Shown here piece by piece: positions 1 to 9,165 of a DNA stretch of 64,000 bases. Below the pieces are notes generated by a model. It was not told the DNA's origin. It did no database searches and was given only the letters and a program-made list of their open reading frames with translations. The stretch covers positions 78,773 to 142,772 of the forward strand of contig JAIOYI010000007.1 of NCBI GenBank assembly GCA_021741205.1. The letters are read 5' to 3'. The translations under genes and the position numbers were made by a program. Position 1 is the stretch's first letter; the number at the start of each line of letters is the position of its first letter. This DNA comes from Emcibacter sp. (GTDB lineage Bacteria; Pseudomonadota; Alphaproteobacteria; Sphingomonadales; Emcibacteraceae).

Positions 1-762
1 GGATTGGTTCAAGATCTCAAAGCAAAATATAAAGCAAAACCTGTTTCAGTTGCCACAGCGACTTCCCTTCCCAAGAAAAAGACAGCCGAAGTCGTGCCCG
101 CAAAATATGGTTATTTTGATATGGCTGGATGGGACGGAGAAGCAGAGGTGAGTTACTTACGGTCATCAGGGAACACCCAACAAAGCTCCCTTGGACTTGG
201 GGGAAAAATGGAAAGAAATACTGACCGATTTCATCATTTGGTAACAAGCTTTTTTGATTACAATAGAAATAGTGGCATTACTGACAAGAGACAATTCGGA
301 CTTTCCTATAAACTGGATTATGATTTTTCGGAAACAATTTATATGACGGGTCTTGTGGGTTATGAAAATGATAAATACGGCGCATTCAACGAACGTATCA
401 CAACCTCATATGGTTTGGGTTATCCCGTTATTTCTAACGAAACCTATAGTTGGAAAATGGAGGCAGGCCCCAGCATTTTATTGACTAAAGAAAGCGCAAA
501 TGAAGCCTATAAAAAAAGTGTCAACGCCTTTGCCAATAGCCTTTTTAAATGGGTCATTAATGACCGCAGTAAATTAACCAACAACACTATTATTTACTTT
601 GGTAATAAGAGTGTTTTTGAAAGCAAAACGGCATTGAAAATAAAAATTAACGGCGACCTCAGCAGTAAATTTTCCTATGAAATTCTCTATGATAGTGATG
701 CCCCCCTCGACCGCAAAAAGACCGATACCATCACCCGTATCGGCCTGATGTATGACTTTTAA
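1..762 (+). CDS. DUF481-family outer-membrane protein, 5' end missing
   Basis: The reading frame is open from the first base, so the start and any signal peptide lie upstream of the window. The visible 250 or so residues alternate short polar and aromatic strands (for example YLRSSGNTQQSSLGLGGKM) and end in GLMYDF, an aromatic-terminated last strand typical of outer-membrane beta-barrels. This matches the DUF481/YdiY family of putative salt-induced outer-membrane proteins, whose substrate is not established. The gene converges on metW and their stop codons overlap in a TTAA. Family assignment is by recognition of the sequence pattern; the physiological role is unknown. Confidence 0.75.
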   Translation, partial: GLVQDLKAKYKAKPVSVATATSLPKKKTAEVVPAKYGYFDMAGWDGEAEVSYLRSSGNTQQSSLGLGGKMERNTDRFHHLVTSFFDYNRNSGITDKRQFGLSYKLDYDFSETIYMTGLVGYENDKYGAFNERITTSYGLGYPVISNETYSWKMEAGPSILLTKESANEAYKKSVNAFANSLFKWVINDRSKLTNNTIIYFGNKSVFESKTALKIKINGDLSSKFSYEILYDSDAPLDRKKTDTITRIGLMYDF

Positions 763-1394
763 ATCTTTATTTTTTTTGTCAGAACATACATGCCTTGGGT
801 TGCCATTAAATTGGCAAAAATCAGATTAGCGAAAGGCATCTGATATCCCTTGGCATTGATTGCCATATTTTTTTCTATATGAACATCCATTTTCTGACAA
901 AGATCAACAAAATCCCTTATGGTGCAGAAATGAATATTGGGTGTTGAATACCACGGATAATCAAGGGTTTTATTAACGGGCATGGTGCCTCGAATCCCTA
1001 ATTCATACCGCACTCTCCAATGGCCAAAATTGGGAAAAGACACAATGGCTCTTTTTCCAACCCTGAGTAATTGTTCCAGCATCTGATCGGGATGTTTCAT
1101 GGCCTGCAAGGTTTGACTTAAAATCACATAATCAAAAGATTGATCTGGATAATAAGTAATGTCTTTTTCCGCATTGCCTTGAATAACAGAAAGTCCCTTG
1201 GCAATTGATTTATTAACCCCTTCTGAACTAAGCTCAATGCCACGACCATCCACTTGTTTTTCATCCACAAGGTAGCGCAGCAGACTTCCATCACCGCACC
1301 CCACATCAAGCACAGTGGATAAGGGTTCAATATAACGGGCAATCTCCAACAAATCGACCCGAATATCAGATGCTCTGGATTTTTTCTTATTCAT
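759..1394 (-). CDS. metW: Methionine biosynthesis protein MetW
   Basis: Class I methyltransferase-like protein of about 211 residues with the SAM-binding motif [11 protein letters not shown] near residue 30. MetW accompanies MetX in many proteobacteria and is needed for, or stimulates, homoserine O-acetylation; whether it methylates anything is unclear. I start it at the ATG at 1394 rather than the TTG six bases upstream. That start lies inside the 3' end of metX (8-base overlap), so the two are translationally coupled. Family and neighbour agree, so the call is firm. Confidence 0.93.
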   Translation of the reverse strand: MNKKKSRASDIRVDLLEIARYIEPLSTVLDVGCGDGSLLRYLVDEKQVDGRGIELSSEGVNKSIAKGLSVIQGNAEKDITYYPDQSFDYVILSQTLQAMKHPDQMLEQLLRVGKRAIVSFPNFGHWRVRYELGIRGTMPVNKTLDYPWYSTPNIHFCTIRDFVDLCQKMDVHIEKNMAINAKGYQMPFANLIFANLMATQGMYVLTKKIKI

Positions 1395-2541
1395 GATCAA
1401 TCAATCCCATCAATTCCGCCTCTGATTGAAGAAATCCGCTCACGATATTATACATATCATCACAATCAAGCAGAAAGCTGTCATGCCCCTTATCCATATC
1501 AATATCCGCAAAACTCACCCGCGCACCAACCGCATTAAGGGAACGGACAATATGTCGGCTTTCTTCGGTTGCATAGAGCCAATCTGAATTAAACGACAAT
1601 ATGCAAAAACGGGTTTTTGTTCCCTGAAAGGCTCCTGCTAAAACACCCCCATGATCCGCACTCAAATCATAATAATCCATGGCACGCGTGATATAGAGAT
1701 AACTGTTGGCATCAAAACGATCCACAAAAGAAATCCCCTGATGACGCAAATAGCTTTCAATTTGAAAATCAGCATCAAAGCCAAAGGCTATTTTGTCCCG
1801 ATCCTGAAGATTGCGGCCAAAACGGCTGGTCAGTCCAGATTCAGACATATAGGTAATATGGGCGGCCATGCGGGCAACCGCAAGACCAGAATGGGGGTTT
1901 TTACCCTTGTCAAAATAACCCCCATGATCCCAATTTGGATCAGCCATAATGGCTTGCCGCCCCACCTCATGGAAGGCAATGTTTTGGGCTGAATGACGCC
2001 AAGTGGCGGCAATAGGAATAGCTGTTACAACCCGATCTGGGAAATCCGCTGCCCATTGCAGAACCTGCATCCCCCCCATAGACCCCCCGATAACAGAAAA
2101 TATTTTATCAATCCCCAAATGGTCAAGCAACATAGCCTGCGCTCTAACCATATCACCAATCGTAATCACGGGAAAATCAAGGCCATATGTCTTGCCTGTT
2201 TTCGGGTTCAAAGAGGATGGCCCCGTGCTGCCGGCACAGGAGCCAAGTACATTAATACAAATCACAAAATATCGGTTGGTATCCACAGGTTTTTCAGGGC
2301 CAACCATATTTTCCCACCACCCACCTTTTTTCGTAATGGGATTAATGCCCCGCACAAAATGATCACCCGTTAAGGCATGACAAACCAGTATAACGTTGCT
2401 TTTATCCTCATTTATTTTTCCCCAACTTTTATAGGCCATATCAAAGGAATCTAGTGCAACGCCCGAGTCGAGCAAAAGAGGTTTGCTCTGTCCCAACGTC
2501 ACCACTTCGGCAAAGCCATCATTTTCTGTTTCTAAAGCCAT
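1387..2541 (-). CDS. metX: Homoserine O-acetyltransferase MetX
   Basis: Alpha/beta-hydrolase-fold acyltransferase of 384 residues that activates homoserine with acyl-CoA for methionine synthesis in the cytoplasm. The nucleophile elbow GGSMGGMQ places the catalytic serine at 154; Asp320 (FNSDWL) and His353 (DKGHDSF) complete the triad. MetX proteins can use acetyl- or succinyl-CoA and the sequence alone does not settle which. It is divergent from hisC-tyrA and coupled to metW downstream. I looked for a SAM-II riboswitch in the roughly 150-base leader region, as found before metX in some relatives, and did not see one. Confidence 0.95.
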   Translation of the reverse strand: MALETENDGFAEVVTLGQSKPLLLDSGVALDSFDMAYKSWGKINEDKSNVILVCHALTGDHFVRGINPITKKGGWWENMVGPEKPVDTNRYFVICINVLGSCAGSTGPSSLNPKTGKTYGLDFPVITIGDMVRAQAMLLDHLGIDKIFSVIGGSMGGMQVLQWAADFPDRVVTAIPIAATWRHSAQNIAFHEVGRQAIMADPNWDHGGYFDKGKNPHSGLAVARMAAHITYMSESGLTSRFGRNLQDRDKIAFGFDADFQIESYLRHQGISFVDRFDANSYLYITRAMDYYDLSADHGGVLAGAFQGTKTRFCILSFNSDWLYATEESRHIVRSLNAVGARVSFADIDMDKGHDSFLLDCDDMYNIVSGFLQSEAELMGLIDHE

Positions 2542-2612
2542 TTTTACTTTCTATGCTCGTTTTTAAAAAATACCATAATCATTATCTGCCAAAAGAACAG
2601 TTGAAATTTAAC

Positions 2613-2618
2613 ATTATA
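2613..2618 (-). promoter_or_regulatory. Possible -10 element of the metX-metW promoter
   Basis: On the minus strand the sequence reads TATAAT, a perfect sigma-70 -10 hexamer, about 72 bases before the metX start. No equally good -35 hexamer is visible at 17 bases, and the region is AT-rich, so a chance match is quite possible. Confidence 0.35.
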
Positions 2619-2698
2619 GCATATTTATAAGTTTACGATTTAACACAATACGTGTAGATGAATAGGAAGAAATTGAAAAATAATATCAGGAAAATGTG

Positions 2699-3790
2699 AT
2701 GAGTGGACCAATAGCACGTCCGTGGATCGAAAAACTTGACATTTATGTGGGCGGAAAATCACATGTTGAGGGTATTGAAAAGCCAGTAAAATTATCATCA
2801 AATGAGAGCCCCTTTGGCCCAAGTCCTAAGGCTATGGAGGCTTATCTTAAAGAGGCCACAGCGCTCCACCGCTATCCTGATGCCTGCTATCATGACCTGC
2901 GGGCGGCATTGGCCAAAAAATATGATATTGAGGCCGACCAGATCGTTTGTGGCATTGGTTCTGATGAAATTCTGAAACTTGCCTGCCGTGCTTATCTTGA
3001 GCCAAATGACGAGGTTATTTTCAGCAATCATAGCTTTATGATGTACCCCATAGCCACAAGAAGCTACGGCGGCATAGCCGTTGAGGTGGATGATGAAAAT
3101 TTCACCACCAATGTGGATCATATTCTTGCCGCCATTACGAACCGTACAAAGATCATATTTATTGCCAACCCCAATAATCCCACGGGAACTTATCTTTCCA
3201 CATCCGAAGTGGAACGACTCTGGAAAAATATTCCAGACAATATTTTGTTGGTACTGGATAGTGCCTATGCAGAATTTGTGACAGAGGATGATTATCAGGC
3301 TGGCATCGAATTGGTGCAAAAATCCAAAAATGTCCTCATGACCCGCACCTTTTCCAAACTATATGGCCTTGCGGCCTTGCGGCTTGGTTGGGGTTATGCT
3401 TGTCCCGAAATCTCGAACACCTTGGATAAAATTCGTGACCCCTTTAACGTACCCACCCCAACGCAGGTGGCTGGTATCGCCGCCCTGAATGACATTGCAT
3501 TTGAGAAAATGGCCAAATCACACAATATAAAATGGCTAGAGATACTGAAAAATGAACTCTGTGCCATGGGGCTTGAGCCTGTCCCGAGTGTCGCAAATTT
3601 TATTCTTATTCATTTTCCGGATCATAAGAATAAATCCGCCGAAGCCGCCAATGAATATCTATTGAAGCATGGGTATATTCTCCGTTGGCTGCCCAAACAG
3701 GGTCTTTCCCACTATTTGCGCCTAACTATTGGGACGGAAGAACAAAATCTTGCCCTGATTGATCTGTTGAAAAAATTTATGGAAACCTAA
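2699..3790 (+). CDS. hisC: Histidinol-phosphate / aromatic aminotransferase
   Basis: Class I/II PLP-dependent aminotransferase of 363 residues. The FSKLYGLAALRLGWG segment carries the PLP lysine (Lys220), and ANPNNPTG is the conserved substrate/cofactor loop. I chose the ATG at 2699 because a CAGG ribosome-binding site sits 8 bases before it; an in-frame GTG lies one codon earlier. HisC makes histidinol phosphate, but copies directly before tyrA in alphaproteobacteria are often thought to act in tyrosine and phenylalanine synthesis; that dual role is inference from position. The downstream gene starts 1 base after its stop. Confidence 0.93.
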   Translation: MSGPIARPWIEKLDIYVGGKSHVEGIEKPVKLSSNESPFGPSPKAMEAYLKEATALHRYPDACYHDLRAALAKKYDIEADQIVCGIGSDEILKLACRAYLEPNDEVIFSNHSFMMYPIATRSYGGIAVEVDDENFTTNVDHILAAITNRTKIIFIANPNNPTGTYLSTSEVERLWKNIPDNILLVLDSAYAEFVTEDDYQAGIELVQKSKNVLMTRTFSKLYGLAALRLGWGYACPEISNTLDKIRDPFNVPTPTQVAGIAALNDIAFEKMAKSHNIKWLEILKNELCAMGLEPVPSVANFILIHFPDHKNKSAEAANEYLLKHGYILRWLPKQGLSHYLRLTIGTEEQNLALIDLLKKFMET

Positions 3791-3791
3791 T

Positions 3792-4709
3792 ATGGCTATT
3801 TTTAAACAAATCACCATTATTGGCATGGGATTGATCGGATCATCTATTGCCCGTGCAATCCGTGGGAAAGACATTGCAGACCGTCTGATTGGCTGTGACA
3901 AAAATGAAGAGCATTGCGACATATCACGAAGCCTGAAGCTTACTGACCATATGACATCCGATCCTGCGGACGCCGTTCATAATTCTGATCTTATTATTCT
4001 GGCAACACCCGTTGGTACCTATGATCAACTGGGTAAAGTGATTTGCCCCCTCCTGCAAAGCGGCTCTATCCTTACGGACGTGGGATCGGTAAAATCAAGC
4101 GTACTAAAAACATTATCCCAATATATTCGGCCTGACTGTCACCTGATTCCCGGTCACCCCGTGGCAGGAACGGAACAGTCAGGGCCCACGGCTGGTTTTT
4201 CAACTCTGTTCAAGGAACGCTGGTGCATTTTGACACCACCTGAAAATGCTGATCCCGCCATGATCAGAAAATTAGAAGAATTTTGGCAGGCTATTGGCAG
4301 CAAAGTTGAGCTCATGACGCCTGATCATCATGATATGGTTCTTGCCATCACAAGCCATCTTCCCCATCTTATCGCCTATAATATAGTGGGAACGGCTCGT
4401 CATCTGGAAGAAGTCACAAAGTCAGAAGTCATCAAATATTCTGCTGGTGGTTTTCGGGATTTTACCCGTATTGCCGCCTCCGACCCCACCATGTGGCGTG
4501 ATGTTTTTCTGAACAATAAAGAGGCTGTCCTTGAAATGCTGGGTCGCTTTAGCGAGGATCTTTCTGATCTCCAACGCGCCATCCGCTATGACGAAGGCGA
4601 TAAATTATATAATTTATTTGATCGAACCCGCCGCATCAGAAAACAAATCATCGATGCGGGTCAAGACGAAGATGTGCCAGATTTTGGACGACATCTGGAC
4701 GATGAATAA
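3792..4709 (+). CDS. tyrA: Prephenate/arogenate dehydrogenase (cyclohexadienyl dehydrogenase)
   Basis: NAD(P)-dependent dehydrogenase of 305 residues converting prephenate or arogenate toward tyrosine. The Rossmann motif GMGLIGSS lies at residues 11-18. GHPVAG (121-126) and SHLPHLIAY (188-196), which holds the active-site histidines, are family hallmarks. No chorismate mutase or ACT domain is fused, as is usual for the alphaproteobacterial TyrC-type enzyme. It forms an operon with hisC. Substrate preference between prephenate and arogenate cannot be read from the sequence. Confidence 0.94.
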   Translation: MAIFKQITIIGMGLIGSSIARAIRGKDIADRLIGCDKNEEHCDISRSLKLTDHMTSDPADAVHNSDLIILATPVGTYDQLGKVICPLLQSGSILTDVGSVKSSVLKTLSQYIRPDCHLIPGHPVAGTEQSGPTAGFSTLFKERWCILTPPENADPAMIRKLEEFWQAIGSKVELMTPDHHDMVLAITSHLPHLIAYNIVGTARHLEEVTKSEVIKYSAGGFRDFTRIAASDPTMWRDVFLNNKEAVLEMLGRFSEDLSDLQRAIRYDEGDKLYNLFDRTRRIRKQIIDAGQDEDVPDFGRHLDDE

Positions 4710-4717
4710 CCCTGACC

Positions 4718-5773
4718 TTACTCGATTACTGGACTAAGTTCATAGAGGGGGATCGGCCCCAAAAACAACAAGCCGCCCTGGAAGCTGATGGCAAGATCGA
4801 GGACATCTTTACCCTTAAAGTTGCCACTTTTCTCTTTCTTGCTCATTTTTTTCAATTCTTGCAAAACTTGTTGCCCCTGTTCCTCACCAAATATTGAATA
4901 TTTGGACAGGATACTAATAATATGATCAATGCCATGAATTTTTGAGGTAAAGGCGCCAAGGGGTTTTAAATCCTGATCCAAAGTGATATCACCGCCAAGC
5001 TCTACATCCATTTTTCCCGATGATACCTCAAAACTATTGATGGCAAATGTTCCGCCACTATCCCGCCAATCAACAAGGCTTTTTTTGGAATAAGTTGGCC
5101 ATTTTTCACCATGAAGCTGAATATCAACAATAACATGATCTGCTTTTTTGCCAAATACATCAACAGGCAAATCCTGCGCGATCACGTCATTTGCCGATAG
5201 ATAGAGCTTGATGAGTGCCGGCAATTCAATAGCATCTAGATCAGCGGTCGTTTCTGGTTTCATAATGTGAAATCTAACATCTTGCGCCTTGGATATCTTC
5301 TTGCCTTTCTTGGGTTTCCCAGAAGTCCAGTCAATTTTTTCTACAATAATAGAGGCCTGTCGGATTTTCTTCTGCTGGAGGCTCACATCCGATGAAGCCT
5401 TAATATTTTGCATATTCATTATCAGAATGGGGGTTTTTTCCTCTCCGATACGTAATTGTCCTCCACTGCTTAAAATAACACCCTGATCAATTTTCCAAGG
5501 AAAAGAAAAACGTGTGATATTGGAACTTGAAAACACAATAGGTATGGTTTTTTTACCAGATTTCACAACCATCAACTGATCAATGCTAATATCCATACGA
5601 TAAGGAAATCCAGTGACAGAAAGCTTGTCATATTTAATCGTCAGGCCATGTGCTTTTTGATCCTTGATTTCTATTTCGATCTGTTCCTTGATCTCACCCG
5701 CCATATAATGCCAAAATACGCTATAGCCTATGACCAGAGCCAAGACGGTTGATACCAATATTTTGAAACGCAT
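4718..5773 (-). CDS. DUF2125 protein, membrane-anchored, function unknown
   Basis: A 351-residue protein with one N-terminal hydrophobic segment (about residues 4-23, STVLALVIGYSVFWHY), then a large soluble part expected in the periplasm. The GFPYRMDISIDQL segment after the anchor is characteristic of DUF2125, a family found beside tyrosine-biosynthesis dehydrogenase genes in alphaproteobacteria. Its function is not known. It converges on tyrA with only 8 bases between stops and no visible terminator. Confidence 0.82.
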   Translation of the reverse strand: MRFKILVSTVLALVIGYSVFWHYMAGEIKEQIEIEIKDQKAHGLTIKYDKLSVTGFPYRMDISIDQLMVVKSGKKTIPIVFSSSNITRFSFPWKIDQGVILSSGGQLRIGEEKTPILIMNMQNIKASSDVSLQQKKIRQASIIVEKIDWTSGKPKKGKKISKAQDVRFHIMKPETTADLDAIELPALIKLYLSANDVIAQDLPVDVFGKKADHVIVDIQLHGEKWPTYSKKSLVDWRDSGGTFAINSFEVSSGKMDVELGGDITLDQDLKPLGAFTSKIHGIDHIISILSKYSIFGEEQGQQVLQELKKMSKKEKSGNFKGKDVLDLAISFQGGLLFLGPIPLYELSPVIE

Positions 5774-5858
5774 ATACTTATTTCCCAGAAAATTGATCGC
5801 TATAACAGAGTAGCAAACATCATGTCGAGCGGAAGGTTCGGTTCATTATATAGATATT

Positions 5859-5923
5859 GATATTAATCTGTCACCAAAAGATGTTGACTAGGGATATTAA
5901 TCTGTCACCAAAAGATGTTGACT
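5859..5923. repeat. 34-base tandem duplication over the 3' end of the acyltransferase gene
   Basis: A 31-base segment occurs at 5859-5889 and again, identical, at 5893-5923, separated by three bases (AGG). The right-hand copy contains the last codons and stop of the acyltransferase gene (stop at 5897-5899). The left-hand copy is a non-coding echo just past the stop. Perfect identity suggests a recent slippage or unequal-crossover event. Confidence 0.95.
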
Positions 5924-6613
5924 TGCCATTTCAATAGTCTCTTCAAGCTTGTGCATGAAGTCATCTTTTTGAAGTCCTATATCAATAGGCGGGAGAAATT
6001 CAACCACAAATGTTCCTTTCCGTATGTTTCCCTTCTTTGGCCAATATAATCCCGTATTGACCGCAACCGGAACCACAGGAATCTTAAGATATTTATATAT
6101 ACCAAAAATTCCCGACATATAGGGATGTTTTTTTCCAGGAACCGCTCTTGATCCTTCGGGAAAAATAATCACAGATCTGCCCTCATTCACTTCTTCCATG
6201 GAACGTGTCAACATTTTTCGCATGGATTTCATACCCATCTCTCGATCTATGGGAATGTTGCCGACCTTCTCGCATACCCGACCATAAAGCGGAATATCAA
6301 GCAATTCCTCCTTCATAATGAAGGTTGGATTTTCAAGAATCGCATGCATAATAAAGGTATCAAGCATGGATTGATGTTTCATGGCATAAATAACAGGAGT
6401 CTTGGAAATATGTTCCCTGCCCCGCACGTCCATATTCAAGCCTTGCACTATTTTGAGCCAGAAACACACCCCCCTGCACCAGAATGTCTGAAAGGCCGCA
6501 TGCCACCGCCATGGCACTTTGGGTATATATAACATGGGTGCCCAAAGGAGACAGGATAATGTCCCCCATATATAAAAAATTCCTCTAAAGAGTGAAGATC
6601 GAAAATATTGCAC
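5897..6613 (-). CDS. plsC: 1-acyl-sn-glycerol-3-phosphate acyltransferase (PlsC family)
   Basis: A 238-residue acyltransferase of phospholipid synthesis at the inner membrane, expected to convert lysophosphatidic to phosphatidic acid. The catalytic HX4D is His80-Asp85 (KHQSMLD) and the phosphate-binding FPEGS is at 151-155. A hydrophobic N-terminal stretch (about residues 10-30) would anchor it. The start used is a GTG at 6613 with only a weak ribosome-binding site, so the N-terminus is uncertain. Its 3' end carries the tandem duplication listed separately. The exact acyl acceptor is inferred from the family. Confidence 0.87.
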   Translation of the reverse strand: MQYFRSSLFRGIFYIWGTLSCLLWAPMLYIPKVPWRWHAAFQTFWCRGVCFWLKIVQGLNMDVRGREHISKTPVIYAMKHQSMLDTFIMHAILENPTFIMKEELLDIPLYGRVCEKVGNIPIDREMGMKSMRKMLTRSMEEVNEGRSVIIFPEGSRAVPGKKHPYMSGIFGIYKYLKIPVVPVAVNTGLYWPKKGNIRKGTFVVEFLPPIDIGLQKDDFMHKLEETIEMASQHLLVTD

Positions 6614-6680
6614 GATTGGTCCCGCTAGCTCTTGTTATATTTTAATACAAGCCCATACATGAGCCTGCCCCATCCCTTTA

Positions 6681-7262
6681 TCAAGAGATACCCCAAATAT
6701 CAAGCCATCTATTACGCAGAATGGTCACCAAATATTTGCTATATTCCCGCATAAGAGAAATAATAGTAATATTCTCGGGCCGCCATTGGCCAACTGGATG
6801 GGCAACTGTTTTAATTTTTGGCATAAACCGTCTCAGCTCAACAAGGGCACGGGGCATATGTTCTAAGGATGTCACTACCCTGATGGAGGATATATTACTT
6901 TTTTTAACCCAAAGAAAGATTTCTTCGGCATTGCCAGCGGTATTTTGCGCCATAATGCCACTTTCAATACAGCATTGCACAAGCTCTTTCGGGCTGCCAA
7001 GAGCCGCATATAATTCCGCTTGCGTTACCTCGGCATTGACCCCTGAAATGAAAAGTTTTTTCCCGAACCCATTCTCTAATAGTCGTCCCGCTTCCTGTAG
7101 TCTATTCTGTCCCCCAGTCAACACGACTATCCCATCGGTTTTTTCATCCGTTGGCGGCTCAATTTGAGATAACCCATAGATGAAATATAATAACCCTCCA
7201 AACCACATAAACACCAAGGCCAGAAAAACATAAGATATATATTTCACCATATATTTCATCAT
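6681..7262 (-). CDS. YdcF-family (DUF218) protein, membrane-anchored
   Basis: About 193 residues: an N-terminal transmembrane segment (VSYVFLALVFMWFGGLLY region), then a DUF218 domain beginning DGIVVLTGGQNRLQEA and containing the conserved NTAGNAEE block. Relatives such as SanA and ElyC affect envelope integrity, but the biochemical activity is not settled. An in-frame TTG at 7283 would overlap ftsX. I prefer the ATG at 7262, four bases after the ftsX stop, which places it as the third gene of the ftsE-ftsX operon. Confidence 0.82.
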   Translation of the reverse strand: MMKYMVKYISYVFLALVFMWFGGLLYFIYGLSQIEPPTDEKTDGIVVLTGGQNRLQEAGRLLENGFGKKLFISGVNAEVTQAELYAALGSPKELVQCCIESGIMAQNTAGNAEEIFLWVKKSNISSIRVVTSLEHMPRALVELRRFMPKIKTVAHPVGQWRPENITIISLMREYSKYLVTILRNRWLDIWGIS

Positions 7263-7266
7263 ATAA

Positions 7267-8148
7267 TCAGACCATCCGACCAAGATCCCGCATAACCGTT
7301 ATACGTGCCGTTACCATGGAAATTAAAGCTGCAAAAAAAGGAACAATCAACAAAATAAACCCTTCCTGAAGTGGCATTTCAGGAATCGTGACCAAACCTG
7401 CTGCAAGATCGCGGGAAAGATAAATCAGCGAAATAAGGGTGATATAGGTTAATAAAAGTCCAAAAGCACCGCCCTTCAAGCCATATTTCATAAATCTATC
7501 CTGATAGGCTCTTGCAATCATGGCATCCTGCGCTCCTAAATGATGCATAATGGCAATGGTTTCTCTATTTTCTGCCATACTCGCCTTGGTGCCAAAAATA
7601 ACAATACAAACCGTGGCCAGCACCACCAAGAACAATATACCAAGGGCGGTATATTCAACAGTATCCATAAGTCTTAAAAACCGGCCAAGCCATTGTTGGT
7701 GATCGTCCAAATGGATATTATCAGAAATTTGAGCCACCATGCTCTGCACCGCATTCAAATTAACCTTAAGGCTCTGGCTCATGGTCACATCAAGAATATC
7801 TGGAATGGGAAGATCGTTCGTCACATTGCCTGCCCCAAGCCATGGTTCCAGTAATTGAGCAATTTCCTGATCATCCAGTCTTCGAACTTCTACGATTCCT
7901 GGGGTTGCTTTCAAAAGCGCCGTAACCTCATTGACTTGTGCAGCGCGTTTTTCTGGGTCATCCTCTGTAATCTGAACCGTCAGTTTATTGCTTAAGGTAT
8001 CTGTCCATGCCCCAAAACCTTTATGAAGAACCATGCCCCCCATCAGGGCGAGCGCACTTAAATAGACCATGACCGCCATAACATAAGGCAGAAGTCGGGT
8101 CGCTTCATGGTTTTTTTCATCAGGTAGAAAGTGAACTTTATGGCTCAT
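7267..8148 (-). CDS. ftsX: Cell division protein FtsX
   Basis: A 293-residue membrane component of the FtsEX complex at the division site. One transmembrane helix near residues 22-43 precedes an extracytoplasmic loop (about 45-160). Three C-terminal helices follow within residues 165-285, the usual FtsX topology. In other bacteria the large loop contacts a periplasmic amidase activator such as EnvC, and an EnvC-like gene lies at 27.4 kb in this window. The start ATG overlaps the ftsE stop by 4 bases. Confidence 0.94.
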   Translation of the reverse strand: MSHKVHFLPDEKNHEATRLLPYVMAVMVYLSALALMGGMVLHKGFGAWTDTLSNKLTVQITEDDPEKRAAQVNEVTALLKATPGIVEVRRLDDQEIAQLLEPWLGAGNVTNDLPIPDILDVTMSQSLKVNLNAVQSMVAQISDNIHLDDHQQWLGRFLRLMDTVEYTALGILFLVVLATVCIVIFGTKASMAENRETIAIMHHLGAQDAMIARAYQDRFMKYGLKGGAFGLLLTYITLISLIYLSRDLAAGLVTIPEMPLQEGFILLIVPFFAALISMVTARITVMRDLGRMV

Positions 8149-8936
8149 TCCCTGTCACCTTCGTCTGCATCCACAGGATCGTATGGTCTTGGTCCATAAT
8201 CATCCTGATTAAGTGTAGGCGACTGATATTGGGAAAAATCAAAATCTTCCTCTTGCATATCGGGCATAGATTCCCCCGCTTTAATCAATTGAAGCTTGCC
8301 ATCGGTAAGATGCATGCGGTCGGCACCAACCATTTTCACCAATTCCATATCATGGGTTGCAATAACGGTTGTGGTGCCTAGTTTATTTAATTCCAAAAAT
8401 AAATGCATGATACGTTTTGCAATAACAGGGTCAACATTACCCGTTGGTTCATCGGCAAGCAAAAGATCGGGACGTTTTATAACAGCTCGAGCAATAGCAA
8501 CCCTCTGCTTTTCCCCTCCTGATAAGGTAGGAGGCCGTGATTTCATTCTGCCCTTCAGTCCCACCCACGCCAAAAGTTCTTCTACATGTTCCTCTATTTC
8601 AGCACCCTTACCGCCAGCAATTCTAAGGGGCAGAGCCACATTCTCCACCGCCGTTAAATGATCCAGCAATCTAAAGTCCTGAAAAACAACCCCTATTTTT
8701 CGTCTAAATTTTGGCAGATCACGGCGTGATGTATTGACCACATCCTCATGAAACATCGTTATTTTTCCCCGTGACGGGCGATGGGCAAGGTACATCAATT
8801 TTAACAAAGATGTCTTTCCCGCTCCACTGGGACCCGTCAGAAAATGCAATGACCCCGGTTTTAAATTAAAAGAAATATCCTTTAATACTTCCGATTCCAT
8901 CCCATATCGCATGCCAACATTTTCAAAATGAATCAC
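8145..8936 (-). CDS. ftsE: Cell division ATP-binding protein FtsE, with C-terminal extension
   Basis: ABC ATPase partner of FtsX. Walker A GPSGAGKT is at 35-42, signature LSGGEKQ at 138-144 and Walker B LLLADEP at 158-164. At 263 residues it is some 40 longer than the usual 220 or so; the extra tail is acidic and proline/aspartate rich (EEDFDFSQYQ, then YDPVDADEGDRE). The start is a GTG at 8936 with GAGG 8 bases upstream. It is divergent from the zinc-ribbon gene across a 229-base intergenic region. The role of the tail is unknown. Confidence 0.95.
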   Translation of the reverse strand: MIHFENVGMRYGMESEVLKDISFNLKPGSLHFLTGPSGAGKTSLLKLMYLAHRPSRGKITMFHEDVVNTSRRDLPKFRRKIGVVFQDFRLLDHLTAVENVALPLRIAGGKGAEIEEHVEELLAWVGLKGRMKSRPPTLSGGEKQRVAIARAVIKRPDLLLADEPTGNVDPVIAKRIMHLFLELNKLGTTTVIATHDMELVKMVGADRMHLTDGKLQLIKAGESMPDMQEEDFDFSQYQSPTLNQDDYGPRPYDPVDADEGDRE

Positions 8937-9165
8937 TCAATATGCCTCGTTATTTCATTGATTATATTATATGCCCTAAAATCAATTCTTGGTAAACCAT
9001 AACAATTCGCCTCTTGGTCGTAAACTGATAATTAGTGTACTTTTCTTTCGCCCTGATCAATTTAACCATTATCATGCTTTTAGCACTCTTGCGTAATTCA
9101 TTTCAGAAGATTATAACCATTAAAACTATAAACCCATAAAATGAATAAGAGCCACAGGTTTATAT

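Noticed and set aside
2542..2698. SAM-II riboswitch before metX
   Set aside because: Some alphaproteobacterial metX genes have one, but I could not find the conserved pseudoknot segments in this AT-rich leader.
8937..9165. CtrA boxes (TTAA-N7-TTAA) in the ftsE/cpdR-region promoters
   Set aside because: Expected in some alphaproteobacteria for cell-cycle genes, but no match with the correct spacing was found in this intergenic region.
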